From Eubacteriaceae bacterium UBA1433 (GTDB lineage Bacteria > Bacillota > Clostridia > Eubacteriales > UBA1433), in the NCBI GenBank assembly GCA_002329295.1, contig DCTT01000021.1, positions 54,774 through 84,724 of the forward strand: DNA of 29,951 nucleotides. Reading direction: 5' to 3'. The position numbers were made by a program, and so were the translations under genes. Shown here one piece after another: positions 7,132 to 16,122 of the stretch (position 1 is the stretch's first letter; each line of letters starts with the position of its first letter). The notes under the pieces are model-generated. The model had not been told where the DNA came from. It did not search any database and saw nothing but the letters and a program-made list of their open reading frames with translations.

Positions 7132-9495
7132 TTATTTCAGCACGGCAACGGTAACGCCGCTGCCCCCTTCATTATATGCGCCTTGTCGAAAGGATTTGAC
7201 ATGGGGATGCGTTTTCAGATACTGCAGCGTTTCGCGCCGTAAAATGCCTTCCCCTTTTCCGTGAATGATGCGCACGGTCTGATATCCCGCCACCAAGGCA
7301 TCGTCGATGTATTTATCGATCAGGCTGAGCGCCTCTATGCTGTCCATCCCTCGCACATCGATTTCGGAAGAGACGTGTTTCGTCTCTCGCTTGATTAGCA
7401 CGGTGGATTTTTGTTCGCGTTTTTCAATCTTTTGCACTTGATTTTTAGCAAAGCGCAGTCGCATGGCGCCCACAGCCACCTCAATATGATCTTCGTCCAG
7501 GATGCTTCGCACGTCCCCTTCGGCCTGAAGCGCTGCAATGTAGACTCTGTCCCCTTTGATCAATTCATCGGCCTCTTCTGTTTTTAATTCCCGGGCAGGC
7601 TTTGACATCTCGCTGGTTGCTGCTTGTCTGAGTCTGTTCGCCTCTTCTTCGGCTTTTTCGGCAACGGATTTTGCACGAGCAGCAGCGGCTGCATCGGCCT
7701 CATGTTTTATACGGCGAAGCTCTTCGGTGGTTTGTTTTGCCTGTTCTGCCACGGAAGACAAAAGCATGCCGGCTTCTTCTTGAGAGGCGCGCAAAATCTC
7801 TTTGCCTTTCGCTGTTGCACGGCGTATTTGCGCCTCGGCTTTTTCTAAGCGTTGTTTCGCTGCCAGTTGCAATTCATCGGCTTGGCGCAGCTTGTCTTCG
7901 GCTTCCCGGCTTTGCTTTCTAATCAGGCGAACCGCTTCATCAAAATCTTTTTCTTTATTGTCGAGATAGGCCTCGGCGCGCTGAACGACTTTTTCGTCCA
8001 GCCCCAAGCGACGGGCAATTTTCAGCGCATTCGATTCACCGGGAAGGCCGATGGACAGCTTAAAAAGCGGCTTGAGCGTAAGGCTGTCAAATTCCATGCT
8101 GGCGTTGATAACCCCTGGTTGCTCCATCGCATATTTTTTCAACTCCGAATAGTGGGTCGTAATCAGGCAATAGGCGCCCTTTTGCAGCAAACAATCCATT
8201 AACGCCATGCCCAGAGCGCTTCCTTCCTGCGGGTCGGTGCCCGCACCGATTTCATCGATTAACACCAGCGTATTTTTATCGGCCGAATCCAAAATATAAA
8301 TCAAGTTGGCCATATGAGAAGAAAACGTAGACAAAGACTGTTCGATGTTTTGCTCGTCTCCGATATCGGCATAGATTTTTTCAAAGACTTTTAACTGACT
8401 GCCTTGCTTGACGGGAATCATCAGTCCGCATTGCGCCATGATGCTGAGCAGACCCATGGTTTTAATGGCAACGGTTTTGCCGCCGGTGTTGGGGCCGGTA
8501 ATCAAAACAATTTGATAGGCGCCGCCCAAAAAAATATCGGAAGGCACCACGCTGTCAGCGTCAATTAGGGGATGTCTCGCCTCATACAAACGCGTTTGCT
8601 CTTCGTTGAGCGCAGGCCGTGTACACTGCATGAGGGCGGCATAGGAAGCTTTTGCGAATAAAGCATCCAACTCCACCATGGCGTCGTAGGCGATAAGCAG
8701 GCTTTCCGCCATCATGGACAATTCAGCGCTGAACTCTGCCAAAATGCGTTCTGTTTCAATCGCTTCTTTTGTCTGCGCCTCGACAAGTTTGCTGTTGAGT
8801 TGAACGGTTTTTTCGGGTTCGATAAAAATCGTGGCGCCGCTGGCGGATATATCCTGGACGACACCTTTGATTTTGCCTCGGTATTCGGCACGGAGCGGAA
8901 TGGTCAGCCGCTGATTTTTCATAGCCGGAACATTGTCGGACAAATAGGCGCGATAAGCGGGATGGTTTAAAATCGCATACACGGAGTTTGAAATTTCGCC
9001 CTGGAGCCGCCCGAGTTGCCGGCGAATGTCGGCCAGCTCTTTGGAGGCGTTATCGTCGATTTCTTCCAAACTCAAAATGGCTTTATCCAAGCGGAAAGCA
9101 AACTCTCTGTCAATGGAAATATACGAAAAAATCGCACGAATATGGGAAATGTTTAACTGATAAAGCGCAATCTTTTCATAATCTTTCATGATATTCAGAC
9201 AGGTGCGCAAAAAGGTTTTCACGGCGTGCAGCTCGGCGATGGGAAGCACGCTGCCCTTTTGCGCCTTGACAATATAGTCATCCACTGCAGAAAAAGCCGT
9301 ACGCGAAATATCGCCGACGGTGGTAAATATTTCATAGGCTTCCTCGGCTTTTGTAAGGTTGTTTTCGATAACTGCAGCATTGGTTGAGGGCTTCAAGTGC
9401 ACAATCTGCTCTTTTGCGGCTTTGCTTTTCGCCCTTTCGGCAATGGAATGCAGTATTTTTTCTAATTCAAGAACACGAAATGTTTTTTCGTTCAT
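7132..9495 (-). CDS. mutS2: MutS2 family protein (Smr-domain endonuclease/ATPase)
   Basis: MutS2 lacks the mismatch-recognition domains of MutS. Family members suppress recombination or act on stalled/collided ribosomes. The 787 residues show a core/lever region, Walker A GPNTGGKT (334-341), a DEIGAGTDPQEGSALG Walker B, a long charged coiled coil (about 505-635), and a C-terminal Smr domain (about 707-787) with SEIDVRGM and HGKGEGILR. The Smr start is IDVR rather than the LDLR seen in several studied Smr nucleases. The frame opens at 9528, but MNEKTFRVLE is the family N-terminus and the ATG at 9495 has GGAG eight bases upstream. This start lies 29 bases inside the end of the upstream carboxypeptidase gene. 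It is the last gene of the ten-gene minus-strand run. Confidence 0.96.
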   Translation of the reverse strand: MNEKTFRVLELEKILHSIAERAKSKAAKEQIVHLKPSTNAAVIENNLTKAEEAYEIFTTVGDISRTAFSAVDDYIVKAQKGSVLPIAELHAVKTFLRTCLNIMKDYEKIALYQLNISHIRAIFSYISIDREFAFRLDKAILSLEEIDDNASKELADIRRQLGRLQGEISNSVYAILNHPAYRAYLSDNVPAMKNQRLTIPLRAEYRGKIKGVVQDISASGATIFIEPEKTVQLNSKLVEAQTKEAIETERILAEFSAELSMMAESLLIAYDAMVELDALFAKASYAALMQCTRPALNEEQTRLYEARHPLIDADSVVPSDIFLGGAYQIVLITGPNTGGKTVAIKTMGLLSIMAQCGLMIPVKQGSQLKVFEKIYADIGDEQNIEQSLSTFSSHMANLIYILDSADKNTLVLIDEIGAGTDPQEGSALGMALMDCLLQKGAYCLITTHYSELKKYAMEQPGVINASMEFDSLTLKPLFKLSIGLPGESNALKIARRLGLDEKVVQRAEAYLDNKEKDFDEAVRLIRKQSREAEDKLRQADELQLAAKQRLEKAEAQIRRATAKGKEILRASQEEAGMLLSSVAEQAKQTTEELRRIKHEADAAAAARAKSVAEKAEEEANRLRQAATSEMSKPARELKTEEADELIKGDRVYIAALQAEGDVRSILDEDHIEVAVGAMRLRFAKNQVQKIEKREQKSTVLIKRETKHVSSEIDVRGMDSIEALSLIDKYIDDALVAGYQTVRIIHGKGEGILRRETLQYLKTHPHVKSFRQGAYNEGGSGVTVAVLK

Positions 9496-10807
9496 AATGG
9501 TTTCTCCGATATCGTCTTTGCACTTCACGCAACAATACCGTCAGGAGCAGGATAATCACAACGAAGAACAGCACGATGCGCAAAAACAAAAATTTGTCTT
9601 TGACGACGGCATTTTTTGCCAGCAGTTCCACGCTTTTCAATTCAATGCCGTCAGCGTTGTAGAGCGTGATTTTTCCTACCTCCTGGCCGGCGGCAATATC
9701 CGTTTTAATAAAGCGTTTTCCGAAGTATGTATTAAACAACTCGTCAAAATACGTTGCTCTTTGATAAATCCCCGCCCCCTTGCCTTTTGCAAGTATAACG
9801 GTCGCATCGGTTTTCGGTGTCACTTCCAAAATCTTTGTGGGCTGTTTGGCATTTTCGATAGGCAGCTGTGCCGTTGTTTGACCTGCTTTGCCGAAGGAGA
9901 TGCCTTCATAGCAAGATGCGGTATACGCAAGCGCAGCGTTGGCATCGGCAAAAAGTTCTTCGATTCCGCAATGCAACAAAACGACAAGGATTTTCATGTT
10001 GTCCTTTTCGTAATAAGCGACGATGGTTCTGCCGGCTTCAATGGTATGCCCTGTTTTCAGCCCTTTGGCATAAGCGGAAAAAGACTCGTTGGGTCCTTGT
10101 TTTTTTGTCCATTTTAATTCGTCGTAGTTTCGCTGCAACAACAAATTTGTGTTGTACCAGGTGTGTTCTGCCACGGTGTAGACCGGCGTGGCGCATACTT
10201 TTGCAATCGTGGGGTTTTGCAGGCTTGCAAGCCCGATGAAATACATATCCTGTGCGGTGGTATAGTGGTTGCTTTTATGCAGTCCGCTTGGATTGACAAA
10301 ATTGGAGTCTTTTGCCCCGAGTTCTTTGGCTTTTTCGTTCATCAAAGAACAAAAGAATTCATTTTGTGCAGAAAATTCCGTCAGGTTCGGCTTTATTTTT
10401 TTTGCCGTTGCCGCAGCAATCACATTGGCTGCATCGTTGCCGGAAGGCAGCATCATGGCGTATAGAAGGTCGTAAAAAGTAAGGCGTTCCCCCGGCTGCA
10501 AATCCGCCAGGCTGCTGCCTGCTATGACGGCGTAGACTTCTTGGCCTACGGTGATTTTTTCGTCCAGTTCCAAATAATCCATGGCGGTAAGCGCTGTCAG
10601 CAGTTTCGTGATGCTGGCAGGATAATAACGCTCTGCGGCATTGTTTTCATAGACCAGCGTATCGGAAACCAGTTCTCTGATATACACGCCTTTTTGCGGT
10701 AGATTTTCAATGTTCGGCGCTGATGCGGCAACGTTTTGCGTAAAGCCGGCAAAAACAAGCAGCACAACCAGGACAGCCGATAAAAACTTTTTTTGCCTGT
10801 TCATCAT
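9467..10807 (-). CDS. dacF: D-alanyl-D-alanine carboxypeptidase, DacF/PBP5 type
   Basis: This serine carboxypeptidase (peptidase S11) trims the terminal D-Ala from peptidoglycan stem peptides outside the membrane. The 446-residue protein has a signal peptide (about 1-28), the catalytic S65-I-T-K68, S122-G-N124 and K251-T-G253, then a PBP5-C-like beta domain and a C-terminal membrane helix (about 405-425) followed by a basic tail. That tail is a true transmembrane anchor rather than the amphipathic helix of classical PBP5. Two consecutive ATGs (10807, 10804) lie two bases after the PreP stop. An AAAGGT site is far upstream (about 16 bases), so coupling to PreP is likely. The symbol is by family resemblance; dacA or dacB cannot be excluded. 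Confidence 0.93.
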   Translation of the reverse strand: MMNRQKKFLSAVLVVLLVFAGFTQNVAASAPNIENLPQKGVYIRELVSDTLVYENNAAERYYPASITKLLTALTAMDYLELDEKITVGQEVYAVIAGSSLADLQPGERLTFYDLLYAMMLPSGNDAANVIAAATAKKIKPNLTEFSAQNEFFCSLMNEKAKELGAKDSNFVNPSGLHKSNHYTTAQDMYFIGLASLQNPTIAKVCATPVYTVAEHTWYNTNLLLQRNYDELKWTKKQGPNESFSAYAKGLKTGHTIEAGRTIVAYYEKDNMKILVVLLHCGIEELFADANAALAYTASCYEGISFGKAGQTTAQLPIENAKQPTKILEVTPKTDATVILAKGKGAGIYQRATYFDELFNTYFGKRFIKTDIAAGQEVGKITLYNADGIELKSVELLAKNAVVKDKFLFLRIVLFFVVIILLLTVLLREVQRRYRRNHYERKNISCS

Positions 10808-10809
10808 TT

Positions 10810-13710
10810 TTATTTAATCAAATACCTTTCTTCGGCAAAGAAAGATTTGTTTTCTTTTGCCGATGCGGGAGAAAGCACGGCGCATACATAGTGCTGCTGT
10901 GTTTCCATTTCCGCGAACAACCCGCCCAACTTTCGGATATCTTGTTGCGTGGCAGATAAAATTTCGTGGCGCAATGCCAGGCGCTCCTGGAAAGAAATAC
11001 CGCTCTGATACGCGTAAAGTTCCCTTCTGGCAATGGCGAGCGGCGGCTGGGGCATATCCAATGAAGAAATCGTGCCGATAATGAATTTGTGCATGGCTTT
11101 GTCGTCATAATCAATGTTGGTCAAAAATGCCCCTGCGTTTTTGATTACATCAAAAGAACGCGCCACATGCGGATCGCGATAGGTGGCAAACATGGCGGCA
11201 CCGGAGCGTTCCACGGTAAAAAACGCGCCGTAGGCGCCGCCGCGCACGCGGATATTGTTCCACAAGTAATCTGTTTGCAAGATGGTTTTCATCACTTGCA
11301 TGCTGCCGCAATATTCTCCGCCCGCTTTAACAAAATCATAGGCGCGACCCACATAGTTGACGTCGGTTGCGCTGATAAGGGCTTCGTTTTTTGCACGATA
11401 CGGATAAACAATCTCTACACTCTCTCCTTCTTTGGGTGCAAAATAAGTATGCGAGAGTTTTTTCATTTCTTCGATATGAACATCGTCCAACGCAAGGAGA
11501 ACCTTTTTTTCTGCTTTTGAAAAGATTTCCTCATACAGCGCCTGCATTTCGGTTACGAGTTGCTCGTAGTGTTCGTCAAAGTGTTGATAGACGTTTTCGA
11601 TAAAATCATAATAGGCCAGGCTCTGCATATCGTTTTGCAATGCACCCGCCGAAGACAGGTATGAACCGAGGCGGCTGAACAGGATGCCTCTGGCATCATG
11701 GAGAATCTTGTTTTTTTCGATTGCCGCTTCTTTGGCGACAATTTCAAAGAGCCGTTTTTTGTCCTTCAGTATTGTTTCGTGCAAAATTTCATTTACGAGC
11801 TCCAGGGCTTTTTCTCGCTTTTCAAATAAAAAGCGCACATTTACCAACACCTGCGGCCACGGCACATTGGTCAGCGCATGTTTGTTGACCATTGCGGCAA
11901 AATCCATGCTGCCGGTGTAGATGGAAATGGCGTTGGACAAATCGGACAGCTCATAGTGCTTCGTTGCCATTTCGCCCAGACAGGCGGAAAGCAGGTTTAT
12001 ATAGTGATATTTGGCGAGATCAATGGCACTGATGTCAAAATATACATCCATCGAAACAATGTCCCTGGCCGTAGCGCTATAGATATATAACCCGTTGTCC
12101 TGAAGCAGTTTGGACGGCTCAGGATCTTTGATTTCGCTTTTCGGCACTACGGGAATCTTGTTCAGTTTGGCTTTGCTGTCAGCAGTATTTTGCCATTTTA
12201 TCAGTTTTTTCGTACGTTCCAAAATGGTCTGACGCTCCTGCTCCGTAAGAGATGCCTCTACGGCTCTGAGCGCCTCTTCTCTCTTTTTTTCTCTGGCTTG
12301 CTGCAATCCTTTTTTCGGTTTGAGTACCACGGAGGTTTTGTGTTTGTTGTCCAACAAATATTTTTGAATCAGCTGTTCAAAATAGCCCTCCCCTGCTTTG
12401 GCTTTGATTTTTTTCAGGATTTTTTCATAAGACAAATGCGTCTGCGGCTTTAGGCCATAGAGCATTCCGTCCAATACGTCGATGTTATAATGAAGACCTT
12501 TGGGAATCGCGGTATTGTCCACATCACGCAGCGCAAATTCATACATGTTGATGGAGGCTTCGATTAAGTCTTTGTCGATTCCTTTCTCCACAACCTCTTG
12601 CAGCGTTGATTCGATCAGTTTTGCAAAGCGGCCGTCTGATTCCTCGCTTAAATCTCTGCCTAAAAACATAACGGTATAATAATACAAATCCGTTTCGTAA
12701 TGTCCTTCGATTTCTTTGCCGATTTTCGCATCTTGAAAGGCTAACTTGATCGGCGAAGAAGCATACGAGGTCAGCAATTTTTCGAGAATCTGAAAACTCA
12801 TGCGCAACGCGGCATCTTTTGCGTTGCCTACCGCATAAGCCAAGACAGCCATGTCTTTTCCCGTTGTTTCCTCTTCATCGGTAATCGGATAATAATCGAC
12901 GATTTCTCGGTACGCTTTCTTTTTCGGGCGAGCCGGCACCAAGGGCGCAGGGGTTGATTCCTGAAAATGCCGCAAGTACTGTTCATCCAAGTAGGACAAA
13001 TACATGGAAATATCGCCGTCTCCGTAAAAATAAACAATGCTGTTGGAGGGATGATAATATTTTTTATGAAAGTCTAAAAATTCTTCATAGGTGAGAGAAA
13101 GAATCTCTTCGGGCTTGCCTCCCGTGGAATGCTCGTAAGGCGTAGCGCTGTAAAGACTTTCTAAAATGTTGTCTATCAACACTTCATCGGGATTGGAATA
13201 CGCCCCTTTCATTTCGTTGTAGACCACGCCGTTATAACGCAGCGCATCTTTCTTTTTTTCGAGGTGATAGTGCCAACCCTCCTGCATAAAAATCAGTTCG
13301 TTTTCATAGATTTTCGGAAAAAACACCGCATCCAAATAAACGTCCATCAAATTCATGTAGTCTTTGTCGTTCATGCTGGCAATGGGATAAATGGTCTTGT
13401 CCGGATAGGTCATCGCATTTAAAAAGGTTTTTAAAGAACCCTTGAGCAACTCGGCAAAAGGTTCCTTGACGGGATATTTTCTCGAACCGTTCAGAACGCT
13501 GTGTTCTAATATATGCGCAACACCCGTGCTGTTTGTGGTGGGCGTGCGAAAGGCCACGGAAAAAACTTTGTTTTTGTCTTTGTTGGACAAATACACCACT
13601 TGCGCTTTTGTTTGTTTGTGTTCAAAGTGATAGCAAATGCTGTCGGCTTCCGAAACCGATTTTTTTTCGATCAGGGTATAGGCTGCATGATTCCAATCTG
13701 TTTTTGACAT
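10810..13710 (-). CDS. M16C family zinc metalloprotease (presequence protease-like)
   Basis: This large 966-residue peptidase has the inverted zinc motif H66-I-L-E69-H70 (VAHILEHSVLNGS) and a probable third ligand at E166 in VVYNEMKGAY. The arrangement of two M16 halves joined by a charged helical linker (about 455-520) matches the PreP/Cym1/insulinase subfamily M16C, which degrades unstructured peptides in a closed chamber. There is no signal peptide, so it should be cytoplasmic. The C-terminal half has RVRGGAYGAFF and other residues of the substrate-binding domain. Start: ATG at 13710 with AAGGAG six bases upstream. It lies 15 bases after rarA and two before the carboxypeptidase gene. Its peptide substrates in bacteria are generally unknown, and none is suggested by this context. 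Confidence 0.92.
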   Translation of the reverse strand: MSKTDWNHAAYTLIEKKSVSEADSICYHFEHKQTKAQVVYLSNKDKNKVFSVAFRTPTTNSTGVAHILEHSVLNGSRKYPVKEPFAELLKGSLKTFLNAMTYPDKTIYPIASMNDKDYMNLMDVYLDAVFFPKIYENELIFMQEGWHYHLEKKKDALRYNGVVYNEMKGAYSNPDEVLIDNILESLYSATPYEHSTGGKPEEILSLTYEEFLDFHKKYYHPSNSIVYFYGDGDISMYLSYLDEQYLRHFQESTPAPLVPARPKKKAYREIVDYYPITDEEETTGKDMAVLAYAVGNAKDAALRMSFQILEKLLTSYASSPIKLAFQDAKIGKEIEGHYETDLYYYTVMFLGRDLSEESDGRFAKLIESTLQEVVEKGIDKDLIEASINMYEFALRDVDNTAIPKGLHYNIDVLDGMLYGLKPQTHLSYEKILKKIKAKAGEGYFEQLIQKYLLDNKHKTSVVLKPKKGLQQAREKKREEALRAVEASLTEQERQTILERTKKLIKWQNTADSKAKLNKIPVVPKSEIKDPEPSKLLQDNGLYIYSATARDIVSMDVYFDISAIDLAKYHYINLLSACLGEMATKHYELSDLSNAISIYTGSMDFAAMVNKHALTNVPWPQVLVNVRFLFEKREKALELVNEILHETILKDKKRLFEIVAKEAAIEKNKILHDARGILFSRLGSYLSSAGALQNDMQSLAYYDFIENVYQHFDEHYEQLVTEMQALYEEIFSKAEKKVLLALDDVHIEEMKKLSHTYFAPKEGESVEIVYPYRAKNEALISATDVNYVGRAYDFVKAGGEYCGSMQVMKTILQTDYLWNNIRVRGGAYGAFFTVERSGAAMFATYRDPHVARSFDVIKNAGAFLTNIDYDDKAMHKFIIGTISSLDMPQPPLAIARRELYAYQSGISFQERLALRHEILSATQQDIRKLGGLFAEMETQQHYVCAVLSPASAKENKSFFAEERYLIK

Positions 13711-13725
13711 GATAACTCCTTGTGA

Positions 13726-15051
13726 TTACGTGTTTTTGTTTTTTTTGAGACTGCGCAAATATTGCGAAATCTCACGTTCGTATCCTCTGTCTGTGGGCAC
13801 ATAATAGCGCTTGTTTTTTACCCCTTTCGGCAAATAGTCCTGCTGCACATAGGCGCCTTCATAATCGTGAGGATATTTGTATTCCACCTCTTTGGCAAGG
13901 ATTGGTTTGTTTTTTAAGTGTTCCGGCACGTTAAGGTCTATGCCGCTGCGAATATCTTCCATAGCCGAAGAAATTGCCACATAAGAAGCATTGGATTTCG
14001 GAGCGCCGGCAAGATAGGTTGCGGCTTGCGCCAAAATGATGCGGGCTTCGGGCAGCCCCACCACTGTGGCCGCCTGAAAGGCGCTCAGCGCCACGGACAA
14101 AGCTTGCGGATCGGCGTTGCCGATATCTTCGGAAGCAAAAATCAACATGCGGCGGCCGATAAACTGAATGTCTTCGCCGGCTGCCAACATTTTTGCCAGA
14201 TAAAACACCGCCGCATCCACATCGCTGCCTCGCATGCTTTTGATGAAAGCGGAGATGGTATCATAATGATTGTCGCCTGTTGCATCATACAAAATGCTGC
14301 GCTGCTGCATACACTTTTCCACTTGGGCTTTGTCGATAAGGCTTGGGCCCTCTTCGCTCAACTGCATGCTTAAAACGGTCATCTCGAGAATGTTGAGCGC
14401 ATTGCGCGCATCCCCTGAAGACACGGCGGAAATGTATTCTTTTGCTTCCCGATCAATGTGAATGTCGTATTTGCCGTATCCGCGCTCTTTGTCGGTCAAT
14501 GCGCGATCCAAGAGCAGATGAATATGAGAAGGTTCCAGTTCTTTTAAAACGAATACCGCAGAGCGGGAAAGCAACGGAGCGCTCAGTTCAAAGTAGGGGT
14601 TTTCGGTTGTGGCGCCAATCAGCGCAAAGGTGCCGTCTTCGGTGTGAGGCAGCAGCGCATCTTGTTGCGTGGCATTGAACCGATGGATTTCATCGATGAA
14701 CAAAATCGTCTTTTGTCCGTACATGGACAAATGGGCTCCGGCTTTTTCCGCCACGGCACGAATCTCTTTGATGCCTGCCGTGGTTGCATTCAGCGTTTCA
14801 AAAATATGGTCGCTAACTTTTGAAATGACGTATGCCAGCGAGGTTTTGCCGCTGCCCGGCGGGCCATGAAGAATCATATTGGAAAATTTGCCGGTTTCAA
14901 TCATGCGCCTCAACGCCTTGCCGCTGCTTAAGATGTGGTCTTGTCCCAAAATTTCATCAAGCGTTTCCGGGCGCATGCGACTTGCCAGCGGACGGGCGCC
15001 GCTTTGCTGATCGTCTTGTCGATAATTAAATAAAGTGGTCTTTTTTTCCAT
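13726..15051 (-). CDS. rarA: Replication-associated recombination protein RarA (MgsA)
   Basis: RarA is an AAA+ ATPase of the clamp-loader-like clade that acts at stalled replication forks. The 441 residues contain PLASRMRPETLDEILGQDH at the N-terminus, Walker A GPPGSGKT (63-70), Walker B ILFIDEIHRFN (D120, E121), sensor 1 in LIGATTENPYFELSAPLLSR and, after the lid, the tetramerisation/C-terminal domain with FASEDIGNADPQAL and the closing YKYPHDYEGAYVQQDYLP. Length and motifs are normal. The ATG at 15051 has GGAG seven bases upstream, overlapping the ltaE stop (GAGTGA); the gap to ltaE is three bases. PreP follows after 15 bases. Confidence 0.96.
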   Translation of the reverse strand: MEKKTTLFNYRQDDQQSGARPLASRMRPETLDEILGQDHILSSGKALRRMIETGKFSNMILHGPPGSGKTSLAYVISKVSDHIFETLNATTAGIKEIRAVAEKAGAHLSMYGQKTILFIDEIHRFNATQQDALLPHTEDGTFALIGATTENPYFELSAPLLSRSAVFVLKELEPSHIHLLLDRALTDKERGYGKYDIHIDREAKEYISAVSSGDARNALNILEMTVLSMQLSEEGPSLIDKAQVEKCMQQRSILYDATGDNHYDTISAFIKSMRGSDVDAAVFYLAKMLAAGEDIQFIGRRMLIFASEDIGNADPQALSVALSAFQAATVVGLPEARIILAQAATYLAGAPKSNASYVAISSAMEDIRSGIDLNVPEHLKNKPILAKEVEYKYPHDYEGAYVQQDYLPKGVKNKRYYVPTDRGYEREISQYLRSLKKNKNT

Positions 15052-15054
15052 GGT

Positions 15055-16122
15055 TCACTCCAAGGCGGACAAAAACACATCCGCAGCCCGTGCCACGTCC
15101 TTTCTGTCGGCATTGTCTCGATGAAATACGAAACGGATATGCTTACTGCCCTTCTCTCCGTTGATGAGCACGCCTTCTTTTTTCATTTTTTCGGCAACGG
15201 CACCGGCATCTGTTTTTGTATTGAATAACGTTACATTGACGATATTGGTTTGCGGCATGCCGCCGCTGAGAGACACATATTGGCTGCCGTTGATTGTTTG
15301 CGCAAAATAAGCGGCATTTTCATGATCGATATGCAGTTTATCGGGCATCGTATCAAGGCTATGGAGTCCCGCTGCCGCAAGCACGCCTGCCTGGCGCAAG
15401 GCGCCGCCCAACATTTTACGCACTTTTACGGCACGCTCAATAAACTGTTCGTCCCCGCATATCATGCTGCCCACCGGAGCGCCAAGCCCTTTGGACAGGC
15501 AAAACATCACGCTGTCGGCATATCGGGCGATGTTTTTTACATCGGTTTTCAAATAAACAGCCGCATTAAAGATGCGGGCGCCGTCTAAATGCACGGCGAT
15601 ATCGTTTTCTTTGGCCAGGTCGTATATCTTTTTCATATGCTCCAGGCTCACCACCGTGCCGCCGCAGATATTATGCGTGTTTTCCATGCAAATCAACGAC
15701 GTTCTTGCCTGATGCATGTCGCTTCCGTCTTTGATGCCGTTTTGAATGGCCTCCAAGTCCATATAGCCGTTTTCGCCGTCTACAAGGTTCGTCATAACCC
15801 CGGAAATCAGCGCTGCGGCTCCCGCTTCAAAAACGAAGATATGCGACTTTCGATGCAAAATAATCTCTTCGCCGGCGCGGGTATGCGCCTTGATGCAGAT
15901 TTGATTTCCCATCGTGCCGCTGGGCACAAACAGCGCGCGTTCTTTGCCCGTGATCTGTGCAACGCGAGCCTCTAAGGCATTGACGGTGGGATCGTCTTTA
16001 TAAATATCATCCCCCACTTCGGCTTCGGCCATTTTTGCCCGCATGGCAGGGGTGGGTTTTGTCACCGTATCGCTGCGCAAATCAATATAGACGTTATTTT
16101 GTTTTGTATCTGAATTCAACAT
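15055..16122 (-). CDS. ltaE: Low-specificity L-threonine aldolase
   Basis: This fold-type I PLP enzyme cleaves L-threonine or L-allo-threonine to glycine and acetaldehyde. The 355 residues show LRSDTVTKPTPAM, the EVGDDIYKDDPTVN loop, FVPSGTMGNQ for phosphate binding, HLDGARIFNA with the PLP-contacting Asp, and the Schiff-base lysine K211 in FCLSKGLGAPVGS. The usual Y-G-E-D is Y-K-D-D here, a conservative change. The ATG at 16122 lies 29 bases inside the end of the methyltransferase gene; a GGAGG site about 12 bases upstream is likewise inside that gene. L- versus broader stereospecificity cannot be told from sequence. Confidence 0.94.
   Translation of the reverse strand: MLNSDTKQNNVYIDLRSDTVTKPTPAMRAKMAEAEVGDDIYKDDPTVNALEARVAQITGKERALFVPSGTMGNQICIKAHTRAGEEIILHRKSHIFVFEAGAAALISGVMTNLVDGENGYMDLEAIQNGIKDGSDMHQARTSLICMENTHNICGGTVVSLEHMKKIYDLAKENDIAVHLDGARIFNAAVYLKTDVKNIARYADSVMFCLSKGLGAPVGSMICGDEQFIERAVKVRKMLGGALRQAGVLAAAGLHSLDTMPDKLHIDHENAAYFAQTINGSQYVSLSGGMPQTNIVNVTLFNTKTDAGAVAEKMKKEGVLINGEKGSKHIRFVFHRDNADRKDVARAADVFLSALE

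Noticed and set aside
11089..11520. 143-codon plus-strand open frame inside the M16C peptidase gene
   Set aside because: It mirrors the peptidase coding strand, and there is no promoter or ribosome binding site.
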